DNA from: Gigaspora rosea
Lineage: Eukaryota; Glomeromycota; Glomeromycetes; Diversisporales; Gigasporaceae
NCBI GenBank assembly: GCA_003550325.1
Contig: QKWP01000100.1
Span: 468,325 to 532,324 of the forward strand
Reading direction: 5' to 3'
Length of the DNA: 64,000 nt
Numbering within the stretch: the first letter of the stretch is position 1; the number at the start of each line of letters is the position of its first letter. The notes below the pieces were generated by a model. It ran no database searches, was not told the DNA's origin, and saw only the letters and a list, made by a program, of their open reading frames with translations. Shown piece by piece: positions 23,949 to 35,215 of this stretch. Both the position numbers and the translations under genes were made by a program.

Positions 23949-24712
23949 CCGAATAGGACCGAATAGGACCGAATAGAGCTAGACCGGACGGACCAATGAT
24001 CAATATAATACTTTTTTGCTATAACGATGAAATTAAGTTTGTCAATATAAAGAATTTTAATACTTTTACAATAAGCTTTTCAAATTTATAATATTTGCTT
24101 ATATGATATAAGAGAGCAATAATTAATATGTTTATAATTTTAGTCATACATAAATTATGGATTAGAAAATAATATAGTATATTAATTTAGCAAAATAATA
24201 TCATTTAATTAATTTCGTAAATATGACCATTATAGTTAAAATCAGTTAAAAAGATATTTTGTCACTTTTAACCACTTAACATTCGATAATTTAATTGAAT
24301 AATATAATCATAATTGGGCACGCCAAATGTTCGATCTTGTACTGATTCAAGACAAGAATTGTATTAATATATGAAAATATTAAAGTAAAACGATTAGATG
24401 TTACTTGCATAGAAAAAAAAATATTTAATAATATAATATTGTTAGCATTTACATATTTGTCAAATACTTAAAAATTTATATACTTATTATATTTAATAAA
24501 AAAAAAAATATAAAAATAAAATATACTACTAGTATCGGGTTATTTCCCAAGTTAAAATCAAAAAAATTTTAATCGGTAAAATGCTATAGAATAAAAGTTT
24601 TATACGTATTTTATAAGCACCATAAAATTATATACGTATATTAAAAAAAACCTGCTAGCAGGAAAAAAAAATTTTGTAAAATTAAAATTTAGAATGGTAA
24701 GTCTTCAGTAAA

Positions 24713-24859
24713 CTAAGAGTTTAAACACAAAACAGCCCGAACTGTTTCATTATCAAGAGAATTTCGTGATTTAGTAACTGTTAATCCAGCTAAACTAAAT
24801 AGTTGTTCACATGGAACATTAGTAGACATTGTAGCTAGATAACTTGTATTTGCATATAG
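24713..24859 (-). pseudogene. hAT transposase C-terminal dimerisation remnant
   Basis: The minus strand reads about 48 codons ending at a TAG, with the motif CEQLFSLAGLTVTKSRNSL followed by ETVRAVLCL. This is the hallmark of the hAT C-terminal dimerisation region (SEQLFSxAGxxxTxxRxxL...V..L..L). It lies in the middle of the hAT at 23,114-25,291 in a position fitting its own former transposase. Upstream codons are lost to decay and to a MITE inserted right before it. The usual Ser before EQ is Cys here. Confidence 0.85.
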
Positions 24860-24865
24860 ACATTG

Positions 24866-24985
24866 TTTGGAACACGAGTTTGAGGCAAGCTATTAGTTAA
24901 TTTAGTCGAATGCAAATTATAATTTTATCATTAAAAATCATCGGCTAAATTAATAATTAGCTTGTTTCAAACTCGTGTTCAAAAT
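24866..24985. mobile_element. palindromic MITE (about 120 bp)
   Basis: Arms TTGGAACACGAGTTTGAGGC and their inverted match GCTTGTTTCAAACTCGTGTT pair over about 38 bp. It sits directly upstream of the hAT remnant on the minus strand. Confidence 0.7.
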
Positions 24986-25299
24986 AATGCCCATAGGCGT
25001 TATTTCGCACAAATGCAGTGCAAATTGTAGTCATTAATAAATTTCTCTAGTTTATTAACGTTAACAACAACCATTCTCATTATGCATTAAACGTGGTTTA
25101 ATCTTGTTTAACAAACTAAGGGGTTCGTAATTGAATTTTAACCAAAACCAACATTTTATAGTTGTTTCAAAATGCGTATAATCGTAATATTTAGTTTATT
25201 TGATATTTACTATTAGGGCCAACGGTGCTTTCGGTCCGTTCTAAAAAAGGACTGGACTGGGCGATCCCTGGACGGACCGATTAACGTCCTAATCTTGAA

Positions 25300-25996
25300 A
25301 TTTTGATTGGTCAAAATTACGAGAGGAAACAATTTTTGTGGGTTCATAGACAGACTTTCGTTTGATTGGCTGATGTAAATCAATTGCCCGGGTAACTTAT
25401 TTATACACTTTAAAGTACTTTATTAGAAATGTAACGTTTTACTAACAAAATTTTCCTGTAAAAATCATCTTTAGCTTCAAACGAACGCCAAATTAACTTT
25501 ACAAAATAATCTCAAATAATCTCTAAATTTGACAGACTTTGCTTAGAAGGCAAAGTATACTTTTCATATATTAGACAATACGAAGTTAACTTATAAAACT
25601 ATTGTAGATGGTCAACTAACTAAAGAAAGGTAACTAAAATGTATTTTGTTAACGACTCAACCAAGTTATTCTAAATACGCCACTACTAACTGTTTAGTTT
25701 GGCATTGTAGGTGTATAATGAAAGAATCGGGTTTATGTTGTTTGATTTTGTTTGGTTCTTGTAATGTTCTTGGGTCTATTGATCGTAGGCAATAAATTTG
25801 AGTTTATTAATAGTAAAGCGTATAATGCACTGCAAATATTATCTCTTGTGCTTCATGTATAATATGTTTTTTAGTCGATGATATTGGTAGTTATTTTATT
25901 GATGAAAAGAATGAAATGTTTATTTATTATAATTATTATAATAAATATAAAATGGTCAATTATAAAAAATTATTCATTTTTTTGTAGGGGCGTTTA
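25300..25996. other. AT-rich region, nothing recognised
   Basis: No gene, terminal repeat or RNA gene seen. The last bases (GGGGCGTTTATTTTTGAG) seem to be part of an older element that continues after the next hAT at 26,951. Confidence 0.4.
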
Positions 25997-26004
25997 TTTT
26001 TGAG

Positions 26005-26950
26005 CAGTGATGGCAAATGACCTGAAATGACCCAAATGACACAAATGACAAATGATTGTAATTGGGTCATTTCGAGGCTCAAATGACCTAGAAGGTCATT
26101 TAACATATGTTAGTTAATATTCTAATGCTCGTTAGCCAATCAGAATTGCCGCCAGACAAAATTAAACCATAATCAATAATTGTAGCTATAAGTCAATTAA
26201 TATTTATGTCTTAAGTAAGGTTGTTCGAAATAATAAATTGCATATTTCGAACACCTTACTTATGACATAAATATTAATTGACAGTAAAATTTGGGATTTT
26301 AATAATTATCGATAAGGAAAGTAATAAAGTTTGATAACTTTTTTTACAGCAATTCGACCAATAAAATTATTTTATATGCCAATGACCTAAATGAACTTAA
26401 TAACCAAAATGATCTTGTCATGATTTAATGACTTGGAGTCATTTAAATTTCGATTAAACATCGAGTTATTTACCATTCCTAGGTTGGACCGGGTATATAA
26501 ACTTATTGGGTTTGGGCCCGAGTCTAAGCCCAACCCAGCTTACTTCATGGATTATCGTTATGCAGTTAAAGTTGATCAATCTATGTAAAAAAAATATTAA
26601 ATATGGGATACAAACTCTATATGCACGATGGACCAATGGGTCTCTATCATTTTTCCGACAATCGCTTCCTGAACAATAAAATCCCGACAAAAATTGACCG
26701 GAACTATCCCTCTAATGCGGACTAACTTGTCGGGATTTAGGAAGTGGTTGTCGGGAAAACAATAGGGTCCGTGGCCCAATGACTAAATGACCCTCAAATG
26801 ACCTCGGTCATTTCTAAATGACCGTGGTCTTTGGTTTTGAGCCATTACTAAATGACCCAAAATTGAGATGACCGTTAATGACCGGTCATTTCAGGGTCAT
26901 TTGAGGTCATTTGAAAAATTTGCAAATGACCAGGTCATTTACCATCACTG
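26005..26950. mobile_element. non-autonomous hAT element D (AAATGACC family)
   Basis: Ends CAGTGATGGCAAATGACC and GGTCATTTACCATCACTG are inverted; 8-bp flanks TTTTTGAG (25,997-26,004) and TTCTTGAG (26,951-26,958) differ by one base. AAATGACC words repeat through both ends. A relative is at 29,441-31,672. A palindromic MITE (26,650-26,761, arms with CCCGACAA) is inserted inside. Confidence 0.85.
26650..26761. mobile_element. palindromic MITE inside hAT element D
   Basis: Arms TTTCCGACAATCGCTTCCT and AATCCCGACAA pair with TTGTCGGGATT and AGGAAGTGGTTGTCGGGAAA. About 112 bp, non-coding. Confidence 0.65.
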
Positions 26951-26958
26951 TTCTTGAG

Positions 26959-27547
26959 TGGTGCTTATTTTCGGTAAAACACGGTATTCGGCCTGAAGAA
27001 AGACATACAATACACTTTTACAACTAATTTCTAGACGTACTTATTTATAGCAAAAAATATACAAGAAAACAAAAATATAAAATGATAATTAACTATAATT
27101 TTCGATTCGAGGTTTTCTCTTGATGGCATCCAACCACCCTAGCATCACCACCCTAAAAAATTCGCTACTATTTCGCCAGCCAATCAGATTTCGAGATCAG
27201 GTGTAACGCGAAGAAGCGCAAAAAATCAAAAACAAACCAAAAATCGTTCATAAATCAACATTTTACCTATGAAACTGCTTACTGCGCACTAACAAAAAGT
27301 TTTTCCCTGCGAAATTTGGTATTAATAAAGCTCTTTCTAATCTCAAACCCTAACACTAATTTAACTGCGAAAATTTTTTAGCGAAATTTTTTAAGTTGGT
27401 GACGCTACGGTCTTAAGGGCATCCACATGATAAAAATAGTGAAACTAGATAATTGTAATAAGAAAAAAAACCTTTAATTTTTGATGATTTGATTGACTGA
27501 TTAATCAACATGTGAGCTTTTTGTGACACAAGTTGAGAAAATTAATA
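26959..27547. other. non-coding region with a probable MITE
   Basis: A segment at about 27,121-27,430 begins with GATGGCATCCAACCACC and closes with GGTGACGCTACGG...GGGCATCCAC, a weak inverted pair, and contains AAACCCTAACAC. The rest is AT-rich. No gene. Confidence 0.4.
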
Positions 27548-28095
27548 TCGTATTCCTCCGAAAGTAAGCACCCCGAAAATAAGCATCCCTGGTCTACATT
27601 AAGTCAATTTTGGCCCGAATTATGACTGCCTTGGCCATAGTGATACGGGCCAATGCCAAATTCTCTGGCCGATCCGGCTGCGGAAATTAATCGGCCCGGT
27701 CGACCGGGCCGATCATATTGTTAAAAAAACTTACAGTCAAACAAGAATGCAAAATAGTCTTATAATTTGATCTTCTCAATATGAAAATAGTCAGAATTAC
27801 ATCACGATACTTGTCGATTGCTAAAAAATTACACGGAGATGCATTTAGTTAGTCGGTATACTGTAATGATCAGCACATTATAAGCACACATACATATAAT
27901 GTTACATAAATTACAAATAGTAGGAAGAGTGTATGTGATGTATATATATAGTATGCGAATAGGAAGTGGTTATAAGAGGGCCCGATGGGTCCTCTTATGG
28001 CCGGTGATCTACCGGGTTATTTTCTCATAGATGGAAATAAAAGTGATAAAGTATGACGGTGGTTTACTAACTTATAATCGATAATCAGTGCTTTA

Positions 28096-29340
28096 GGCCG
28101 TTTGAAGTTAATTTTTTGGTTAACATCACCCCCACCAATGGTCCCCCCGGCCCCCGGGTAAAATGAACATATGAAAAAAAATAAAAATAAAGAAATATTA
28201 TCATTATTTAGAAATCAAATTCAATATATAAATTCGATTTATTACTTCGTGCATGATATTACTAGTAGCTGACGTATGTGCGAACGTACGTACTTAGCTC
28301 TATATTTGGGGTCGTCTAAAGCGGAGCAGTATCACGTGATACCTGACCAATCAAGTTAAGAATTTGATGATCTTAAGAAATTTTGTTTATTATATTACTA
28401 CCTAAAACCTATCTAAGGCCGTCTGAAGTTAAGCTTTCGGTTAACATCACCCTTCCCTTCCTCTTTGATGTCCTCCGGTAAAAATTAAAAAAAATAATAC
28501 TGCATAACCACGAAATAACGCGATGGGTTTGATTTCGAATTTCGGCCTAAATTAAGATTAATTCAGGCCGAAACTCGAAATAACTCAGTGCGTTATTTCG
28601 CGGTTAAAATAAAATAATTTAAAAATAAAAAACGAATTAAAAAAAATAAAAACTTAAAAAAAAAATAAATAAATAAATAAATAAATAATAAAAAATAAAG
28701 CTAAAATTTTAATTTCTATTTGCCGTCCTCTCATATATGTTTTCAGTTTGCAATAAAAACGATTCAACAAAAAAACTGCTGAATAAAGAGCTTCCGAAGT
28801 GCTTTTGTTCGATTGTGAAGAGCTAGTAAACTAGTATTAACGAGAAGAAATATTTGAATAAACATTTACTTCTACGGAATCATTCGGGACAAAATTTGCT
28901 AGACCAATAGGAATTTGGAAAACTATACTTTAAAATGATGCATATCCGATCACTAGATCACGAGAATTTTGCCTGTAAAAATTGTACATACGTACGAAGT
29001 TCTTTTTATCGGATACAATACTTTTTATAATAAATTAATTATATATCGATATTTATTTATTTTTGCTCCTTTCTTTTATAAGAGGAATGTGATGTTAAGG
29101 CCGTTTGAAGTTAATTTTTCAGTTAACATCACCCCCAGCTGAAGTCTCCCCCCTCCCCCGAAAAATGAACAGCCAATCAAAACGCTGAATGACTCTCACC
29201 AGTAACCTGATTTACATCAACCAAAGAAATTGCTTCATTTCTATATGTTCGTTTCATATGTTCGTTTCATTTTACCCCCCTCCCCCCTCCCATGAGTCCT
29301 GGAAAAGTGATGTTAACCAAAGAATCAACTTCGAACGGCC
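28096..29340. mobile_element. PIF/Harbinger-like element cluster
   Basis: Left end GGCCGTTTGAAGTT and right end AACTTCGAACGGCC are inverted, with TTA flanks (28,093-28,095 and 29,341-29,343). Comparison with hAT element A shows the empty site. A 3-bp TTA duplication and GGCC-type ends fit PIF/Harbinger. Two more left ends in the same direction occur at 28,417 and 29,099; the last forms a complete 242-bp element with the right end, preceded by what looks like a truncated right end (GTGATGTTAA). Non-coding, with a simple AAAT repeat near 28,660. Confidence 0.75.
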
Positions 29341-29440
29341 TTAATTAGCGAGCAATCAGAACTCCTAATTGACTAGTTGAATTTATAAATATCGACTAGA
29401 AATGTCGACTATTCGATTTTGGTTGGATAGATAGTTATCG

Positions 29441-31672
29441 CAGTGATGGTAAATGACAAGGTCATAAAAATTTTTATGAAAATGACTATAAATGACATGT
29501 CATTTTAAAATGACAATGTCATTTATTATAAAAAAAATTTATACAAAACCATGGTAATATGACAAGTCATAAAAAATATTTTTATAAATGACATTAAAAT
29601 GACAAATAAATGACAGTATTACTATTATCAAAAACATTACCAAAAAATAATTATCGATGATCATAAAATTCATCACATTCCTTCAAATCAGCCGAATTCG
29701 ATACTATCTATATCGGAGTTATTATTCAACATTTCTAAATTGGACTTTCCTTATAAATGCAAAATAACTCCCAAAAGTGTAATTTCGAATTATGATCGAA
29801 TTAAGCTTTATCTTGGCCATTACTCAAACCATGCCCCTAGACGTTATTTTGCATTTTTTACCATTTAACATCCATTCCTGGTTTAGCGTGACTTAGTGTT
29901 CCAAATCGTTAGTTGAAAAACCTACTAGTTGGCAACTTTTCAACTAATCGATTTATTATCAACTGGTTCGATTACAATTAATTGCTAGTTATCAACTAGT
30001 TATCAACTAGTTATCAACTAACTATAATTTATATTAATCAACTAAACGATATAACAGAAATCACAACCATGGATTGGTAATTAATAATACTTCTCGGTTT
30101 GAGATGTATCTGGTGTGCATATTTTTTATTTCAACTTTGCCAGTTTTCAGTGTGTTTTACACCAACAGGTTATCCTCCAAAGCATAAAGGCATTATTCTT
30201 CGTATATAATATGAATTGCTCCGGGTATCAAATTATAGAGTCAGTACTTTACAGTTGTCATTTTTCAATTTTCACTTATTGGAAAAATGATTCGGGCGAT
30301 TCTTGACGTAATAGATTAATAATAGTAAACGTAGTTCATATTTATTAATGATTTAATAATTTAAAGTAGTTCTTTTAGTGTCACATGTTTCATTTTTTTC
30401 AATTATACTTAAATCGTTCTTTTATTTTATATCTATATTTGAATCGACCTTTTTTTTTTAAATCACTAGACCTATCATTAAATCATAGGTTAGATTTAAC
30501 CATTTTTTAATCAATTTTACAGTATATAATCTATTATAGTAGAGCATTGGATCCATTATCTGTGTTCATATTCAATTTAACGGATATTCGACCGATTTTA
30601 TTATTAACTTTAGTATACAAGTGATAACAAATCCAAGTTCTATAATGTGGTTATAATATTCTGCGAAATATGTGAACAATCTACGTCTTTTTCAAATTTC
30701 CATTACATAATAAGCGAGATGTAAAATAGTGAAACTATTAAAGGAGGGAGAGCGTATACGTTTAACCGATTTAACTCTAATAGATACTAGGAGATAAGTT
30801 TCTGATTTACTCGAATAAAGGTCTCTTCAGCTCTACACTAGCTTACTTCCTTTATTTTCATTAAGTAAAATCGGAGGGAACCCCTCTTCATCTGTCTCTC
30901 TCTTTATTGAAGTCAAATTCATTCGTTTATATACATTTGAATTTAATATACGACACATTGATGTGTTATTTGCCACGTTAACATACTGTTTAACACTACG
31001 TGCTTTTCAACAATGGTACTACTAAGCTTAACACGTTGACGTGCTATCGAGAATGTTTATAATCTGTGTCCCTTAACACGCATAAGTGCTAACACGTTAA
31101 CGTGTTATGAAGATTTTACAAAAAGGGTTATTTATGTTAATCAAGTTTACACGGATTAGCATTTAAAAATAATCATTCTAACAGCTCATTATGATTAGCA
31201 TTATCATTCTAACAACTTTTGATGGTTAGTGTTAAATAATCATTCTAAATAATCATTCTAGCAGCTCTTTATAGTTAGCAATAAATAACCATTCTAAAAA
31301 CTCCTTATGGTTATGTTAAATAATCATCCTAACGGCTCTTTATTGTTGCCATTCTAACAAGCTCTTTCGGATAAGCATTTAGTGTTTGGATTAGGATGGT
31401 TGAGATATGGTTCATGATTCGTGAGACATTTGATCAAATATTATCAACAAACGGCGATGTTTAATTGATAGATATCACTATAATGAGCTTTTAAATATAT
31501 ATTTTCAAAATTCTTCGTATCAATGCAAATATCAATGTGATTATTAATAATTATTATATAAACTATAAATGACAAGTATAGTCATAAAAAGATAAATGAT
31601 TTTTTTATGACAAAAATGACTTGTCATATGACAAGGTGTCATTTATTTTTAAATGACAATGTGCCATCACTG
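29441..31672. mobile_element. hAT element D2 (AAATGAC family), nested
   Basis: Starts CAGTGATGGTAAATGACAAG and ends AAATGACAATGTGCCATCACTG in pieces that pair, with 8-bp flanks AGTTATCG (29,433-29,440) and GGTTATCG (31,673-31,680). The uninterrupted target is seen in hAT element A. AAATGAC words fill both ends. A solo LTR is inserted at 30,730-31,120. The 63-codon ORF at 30,115 has no recognisable motif. Confidence 0.85.
30730..31120 (-). repeat. solo LTR with ACGTTAACGTG palindromes
   Basis: Read on the minus strand it starts TGTAAAATCTTCATAACACG and ends AATAGTTTCA. The flanks AATAG and AAAAG match in four of five bases. It has several ACACGTTAACGTGTT-like palindromes, a TATATAAACG word and a CAATAAAG word in the order U3 to R. 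A second copy is at 37,492-37,965. Confidence 0.65.
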
Positions 31673-31919
31673 GGTTATCGACTGCAAGCACTAACTTGAG
31701 AATGTTCTACGCGTGATTCAACTAATAATTATAAGTTATACAATGAAATTCTATCAGACGAAAAAAATTTAACTATATACCGGCCGGGCTGACCTGCAGG
31801 AATGTGGGTCAAGGACCGACCCTCCCGCCCGCCCGGCTGATGGACCGAGGTCAGCCCGTATCACTACTTGGCCAGCATTATGTGCAAAAAAGGGTGCTTA
31901 TTTTCAGAGGAATACGGTA

Positions 31920-32477
31920 TAACGTTAAAAATTATATATATATATATATATATTAGAAATTATAATGAATGATAAAACTAAATAAAAAATATTACTCAAA
32001 GTTAGGTAGCATAATTATAGATAAGAACATATTTTTATAATTAATTAAGTTTAGTATTAAAAATGGATAACAAACTTTTATATCTGATAAGATGTATATA
32101 CGACCATATATGCTTTAAGCACAATAAATTTAACATGTAAAATGATTTAAGAAACATTCTACTCGAAACATTATGATTATATATCACAAAAAGTGAAACT
32201 ATTTATATGATATTTCAAAAATAAAATCAGAAAATCTTGTCTCATTTATCCGATTTATAATTCAATTTAGAAAAAAATATTGTTTGTTATTTTATGAAAT
32301 ATGTAAATTTGATTAATTTTGGAAATACATTAATAACATTATCATTTAATTAATTCTATTTTATAACTATATATATATTCTTATATTATTAAAAAGTAAA
32401 CCATTAATTCATTACACATAAACCCACAAAAATTAAAAGGAAAAAATGTTTTAAAATATTGTTAATATTGTTAGATA
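31920..32477. other. AT-rich region downstream of the secreted-protein gene
   Basis: It starts with a TA dinucleotide repeat (near 31,935). No coding evidence; it probably contains the 3' untranslated region and terminator of the gene at 32,478. Confidence 0.45.
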
Positions 32478-33050
32478 TTAATCATATCTTCCTCCGATAA
32501 TCTTCTCACAACCATCCGTACTTCTGCTGGTATCACACATATTGGCAGCACTACTGTCGCAACAACGAATACAGAAACGACCAATATTAGGCTCGACAAG
32601 ATTTACAAATGAATCATATCCATGACATGAAGCACCAGAAGGTGCATTAATGTCATATTGACCACCTCCATCAGATGAGTTCAAGTATACAGTTCCATCA
32701 ATTGTTCCAGTCATTTGGACATAACCAGGTCCAGAGTCATAGTACATTGTTTTGACAAGTCCATCTGGAAATATTTTAGCATTAAGTGCATTAGGGGAAT
32801 AATTAATACAGAATGCGATAGCATCAACTTCACTAGAGCCAATGTCTTGGCCTTGGTTTCGTGGAAGAAAGAAACAGAACATATCTTCTGATTGTATTGT
32901 AACAGTCATCGGATTATTTGGGTCGGTTGAGTCACGAGGTTTTTGATTTTTTGGAGTTTTATGAGTTTTTCGTTTGTTTAAGTTCACAGCAACGGCATGA
33001 ACATATGTTATAACTGCTAGGATAAATAATAATATAGATAATTTTGCCAT
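32478..33050 (-). CDS. small secreted cysteine-rich protein
   Basis: An intronless 190-residue protein. Residues 1-19 form a signal peptide (basic start, hydrophobic core LSILLFILAVITYV, Ala at the likely cut site). A KRK cluster at 26-28 could be a Kex2-type processing site, followed by a Pro/Lys-rich linker to about residue 45. The mature part has eight cysteines (59, 81, 142, 160, 163, 164, 172, 181), enough for four disulfides, and an SSDGGGQYD motif near 125-133. I recall similar uncharacterised secreted proteins in Mucoromycota, with an FCxRCC pattern and GGGQYD, but no known function. Codons and the unbroken frame set it apart from the decayed elements around it. TATA-like sequence lies just upstream (33,066-33,075). 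A role at the plant interface is possible but not shown. Confidence 0.88.
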   Translation of the reverse strand: MAKLSILLFILAVITYVHAVAVNLNKRKTHKTPKNQKPRDSTDPNNPMTVTIQSEDMFCFFLPRNQGQDIGSSEVDAIAFCINYSPNALNAKIFPDGLVKTMYYDSGPGYVQMTGTIDGTVYLNSSDGGGQYDINAPSGASCHGYDSFVNLVEPNIGRFCIRCCDSSAANMCDTSRSTDGCEKIIGGRYD

Positions 33051-34208
33051 TTTTTATATTAAAATATGTATATATTGATTTTGAAATTTAAATGAATGAA
33101 TTAACTAGGTTATTATTATTATTATTATATTATTAATTTTTGTGGGGTCGAAATGAGATTTAGGTGATTATAAAAAAATTTTAACACCAAAGATTTAAAA
33201 AGTGAATGACTTATACAAGTTGACAAAATGATGAATTAGGTGTTTTTATAAAAAAAATTCAACTCAAAAGACTTAGAAATGAATGCTTGCTTACTTTTTT
33301 TTTTTTTTTTGTTTGGAGAATTGAGTGCATATATATATAAAAATTCATCAAAGATTTACAAGCGGTTTATGTTAACCATAAGTAATATGTATATTACTGT
33401 ATTAATACTAACTACGTATTAGGTGAACAATTGAAAAATAACCAATATTTGAAATCTGATATATTTTATTTATTTTATGAAAGGAATAATTAAAGTTTTT
33501 CGTTATCAAAAGGCAATAATTAACTCATACTAACTCTATATGGTTCATTTTAACTTTTAAATCTATTTATAGTCTAATAGATCATCATGCTAATAATAAA
33601 CAAGATCTTAAAAATGATAACCTCCTTCTATTTTTATTTTTATTTCTATTTTTATTTATTTTTATTTATTTAATCATATTGAATTATTTACGAAAGTTAA
33701 TTTTTTACTTTTGATTTCATTTTTTTTTAAAGAACATTGAAAAAATAGTGATTAACGAAAATATGCACTGGAATTCAATAATTTCGACTATTTCGATCTT
33801 CAATATTTTGAAAGAAAAAGCGACATATGATTCACAGGGGACATAAATTTGTATATCTTGCGATCTGAAATGAGCTAAAATTAGGTTCAAGTTGGTTTGG
33901 GATTAGTATTATTAAGTAAATTTATTACCTCAATATTTCTCACTAATAACCAATACTTCCAAATTTGTAATTACTTTTTTTTTTTAGTATATTTCACGAC
34001 TTTCTTTGTTTCGAGACTAATTAAATTTTTAATTTTCATTGATCGATCTATAATTGAATTATTTTTAGCCTCCCAAAAAGGATAAGATCTAATGTAAATT
34101 CAAACCATATGATCAGGAAATTAATTTTATGCCAATCTGAGCAGCTCGAAAAATAAATTTTGCCATATTTTTGAAATGATCAGTTTTTTCTTATTTTATT
34201 TTTGTTTT
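33051..34208. other. AT-rich region upstream of the secreted-protein gene
   Basis: It holds a TTA trinucleotide repeat (about 33,110-33,135) and T-rich runs. ORFs such as 33,897-34,085 are hydrophobic, AT-driven and probably chance. The promoter of the gene at 32,478 should lie at the left end. Confidence 0.45.
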
Positions 34209-34274
34209 TTGTGTTTTTTTTTTTTTTTTTTTTTTTGTTTTTTACATATGTCTGACATATCTGGTTTCTTTTTT

Positions 34275-34326
<52 letters not shown>
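34209..34326. repeat. long poly-T tract
   Basis: Two T runs, the second about 50 bases (34,277-34,326). On the minus strand it reads as a poly-A tail after a unique sequence (34,480 to 34,327), as in a retroposed transcript. Confidence 0.8.
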
Positions 34327-34327
<1 letters not shown>

Positions 34328-34844
34328 AAGTCCGGACTGTCTATAATTAGCATCGCATAGTTAGGGATTGAGCCCGGATGGAAACAATTACTATATAGCT
34401 ATCGGAAATATATCTATCGAAAATATATATATTAATTTACCCGGATAACTGGGTAGAGATTTTCCCAACCAATAATTTGGGACCTGAATAATTGTAATAA
34501 TATCATCCAGTAACATATGAAATCCTGTTGAATTTAACTAAAAATAGATTTTTCACCCCTTGTATTCTATCACCTGTATTTATAAGTTTAATACCATGTT
34601 GACATTTCTCGTACCAAGTTGACATTACTCGCAACTAGGACTCTACTATAAACACATGCCAAACACTATTAATACACATAGTGCTCGTTTGTGGCACCTA
34701 CAAAACCAATTCGCAACCCAAAAAATATCGTGGAAACAAGAAATCCGATCACAGATTATATCATTAATAACGATTATAAATGTGTAAATAAAAATCAAAA
34801 TAAAAATAAAGAGTGTGTGAAATCATAAATGAATTCATATCAAT

Positions 34845-34875
<31 letters not shown>

Positions 34876-35119
34876 TGAGCAGAGTTAAAATTCTAAAATT
34901 AGACTTATACGTTCATTCTCTCTGAAGATTGCGATACTTATAATCGTGGCCTGCGTGTGTAGCAATAGGATACGTACTGGAAAGGCAACTATAATATGAA
35001 GAGTTTGCTTATTAATAAATTAGTTACTTATAGCTATCTCGCCACTATAAACATAGTCACAATACAAGTTCTATGAACGCCCGAAAGAATGAATGTGTGT
35101 ATAATTATATTCTCTGAAG
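34327..35119. other. non-coding region with a possible retroposed sequence
   Basis: The minus strand from about 34,480 to 34,327 ends in a long A tract. It has a GGGCTCAATCCC word that loosely resembles a polymerase III B-box. A second A tract lies at about 34,850-34,872. No gene. Confidence 0.35.
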
Positions 35120-35215
35120 TAGAGTTGCAAATATTTAGAAAGTCAAAGGTAGCTACCTCTTTACGTCACCATTACGTCTCACTTACGTACGTACGTCATA
35201 TAAAATTTTATTTTT
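35120..35215. mobile_element. left-end fragment of the TAGAGCTGCA hAT-type family
   Basis: TAGAGTTGCAAATATTTAGAA followed by CTCTTTACGTCA parallels the first 60 bp of the element at 8,973-9,112 with several differences. The right end is not found. Confidence 0.55.

Larger units (their letters stand above)
23114..25291 (-). mobile_element. hAT element with transposase remnant (GGTCCG family)
   Basis: Ends TAGGGCTGACAATTGGTCCG and an inverted partner ending TTAACGTCCTA, with a perfect 8-bp target duplication ATCTTGAA at 23,106-23,113 and 25,292-25,299. Subterminal DNA carries GGACCGAATA and GGTCCG words. A different hAT (23,209-23,948) and a palindromic MITE (24,866-24,985) are inserted into it. 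It retains only the tail of a transposase gene, so it is not autonomous now. Confidence 0.9.
27638..31866. mobile_element. hAT element B (GTGATACGGGC family), nested
   Basis: Ends TAGTGATACGGGC and CCCGTATCACTA with a perfect 8-bp target duplication CTTGGCCA at 27,630-27,637 and 31,867-31,874. The body matches hAT element A in inverse orientation once two insertions are removed: a Harbinger-like cluster (28,096-29,340) and hAT D2 (29,441-31,672). No transposase. Confidence 0.9.
27548..31917. mobile_element. TA-flanked MITE, outermost level of a four-deep nest
   Basis: Left end TCGTATTCCTCCGAAAGTAA and right end reading inverted as CCGTATTCCTCTGAAAATAA, each followed by AGCACCC words, flanked by TA at 27,546-27,547 and 31,918-31,919. 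Only about 140 bp belongs to the element itself; hAT element B fills the middle. Confidence 0.75.

Noticed and set aside
9960..32000. CRISPR-like or tandem array
   Set aside because: Repeats are terminal words of eukaryotic transposons, not regularly spaced direct repeats with unique spacers.
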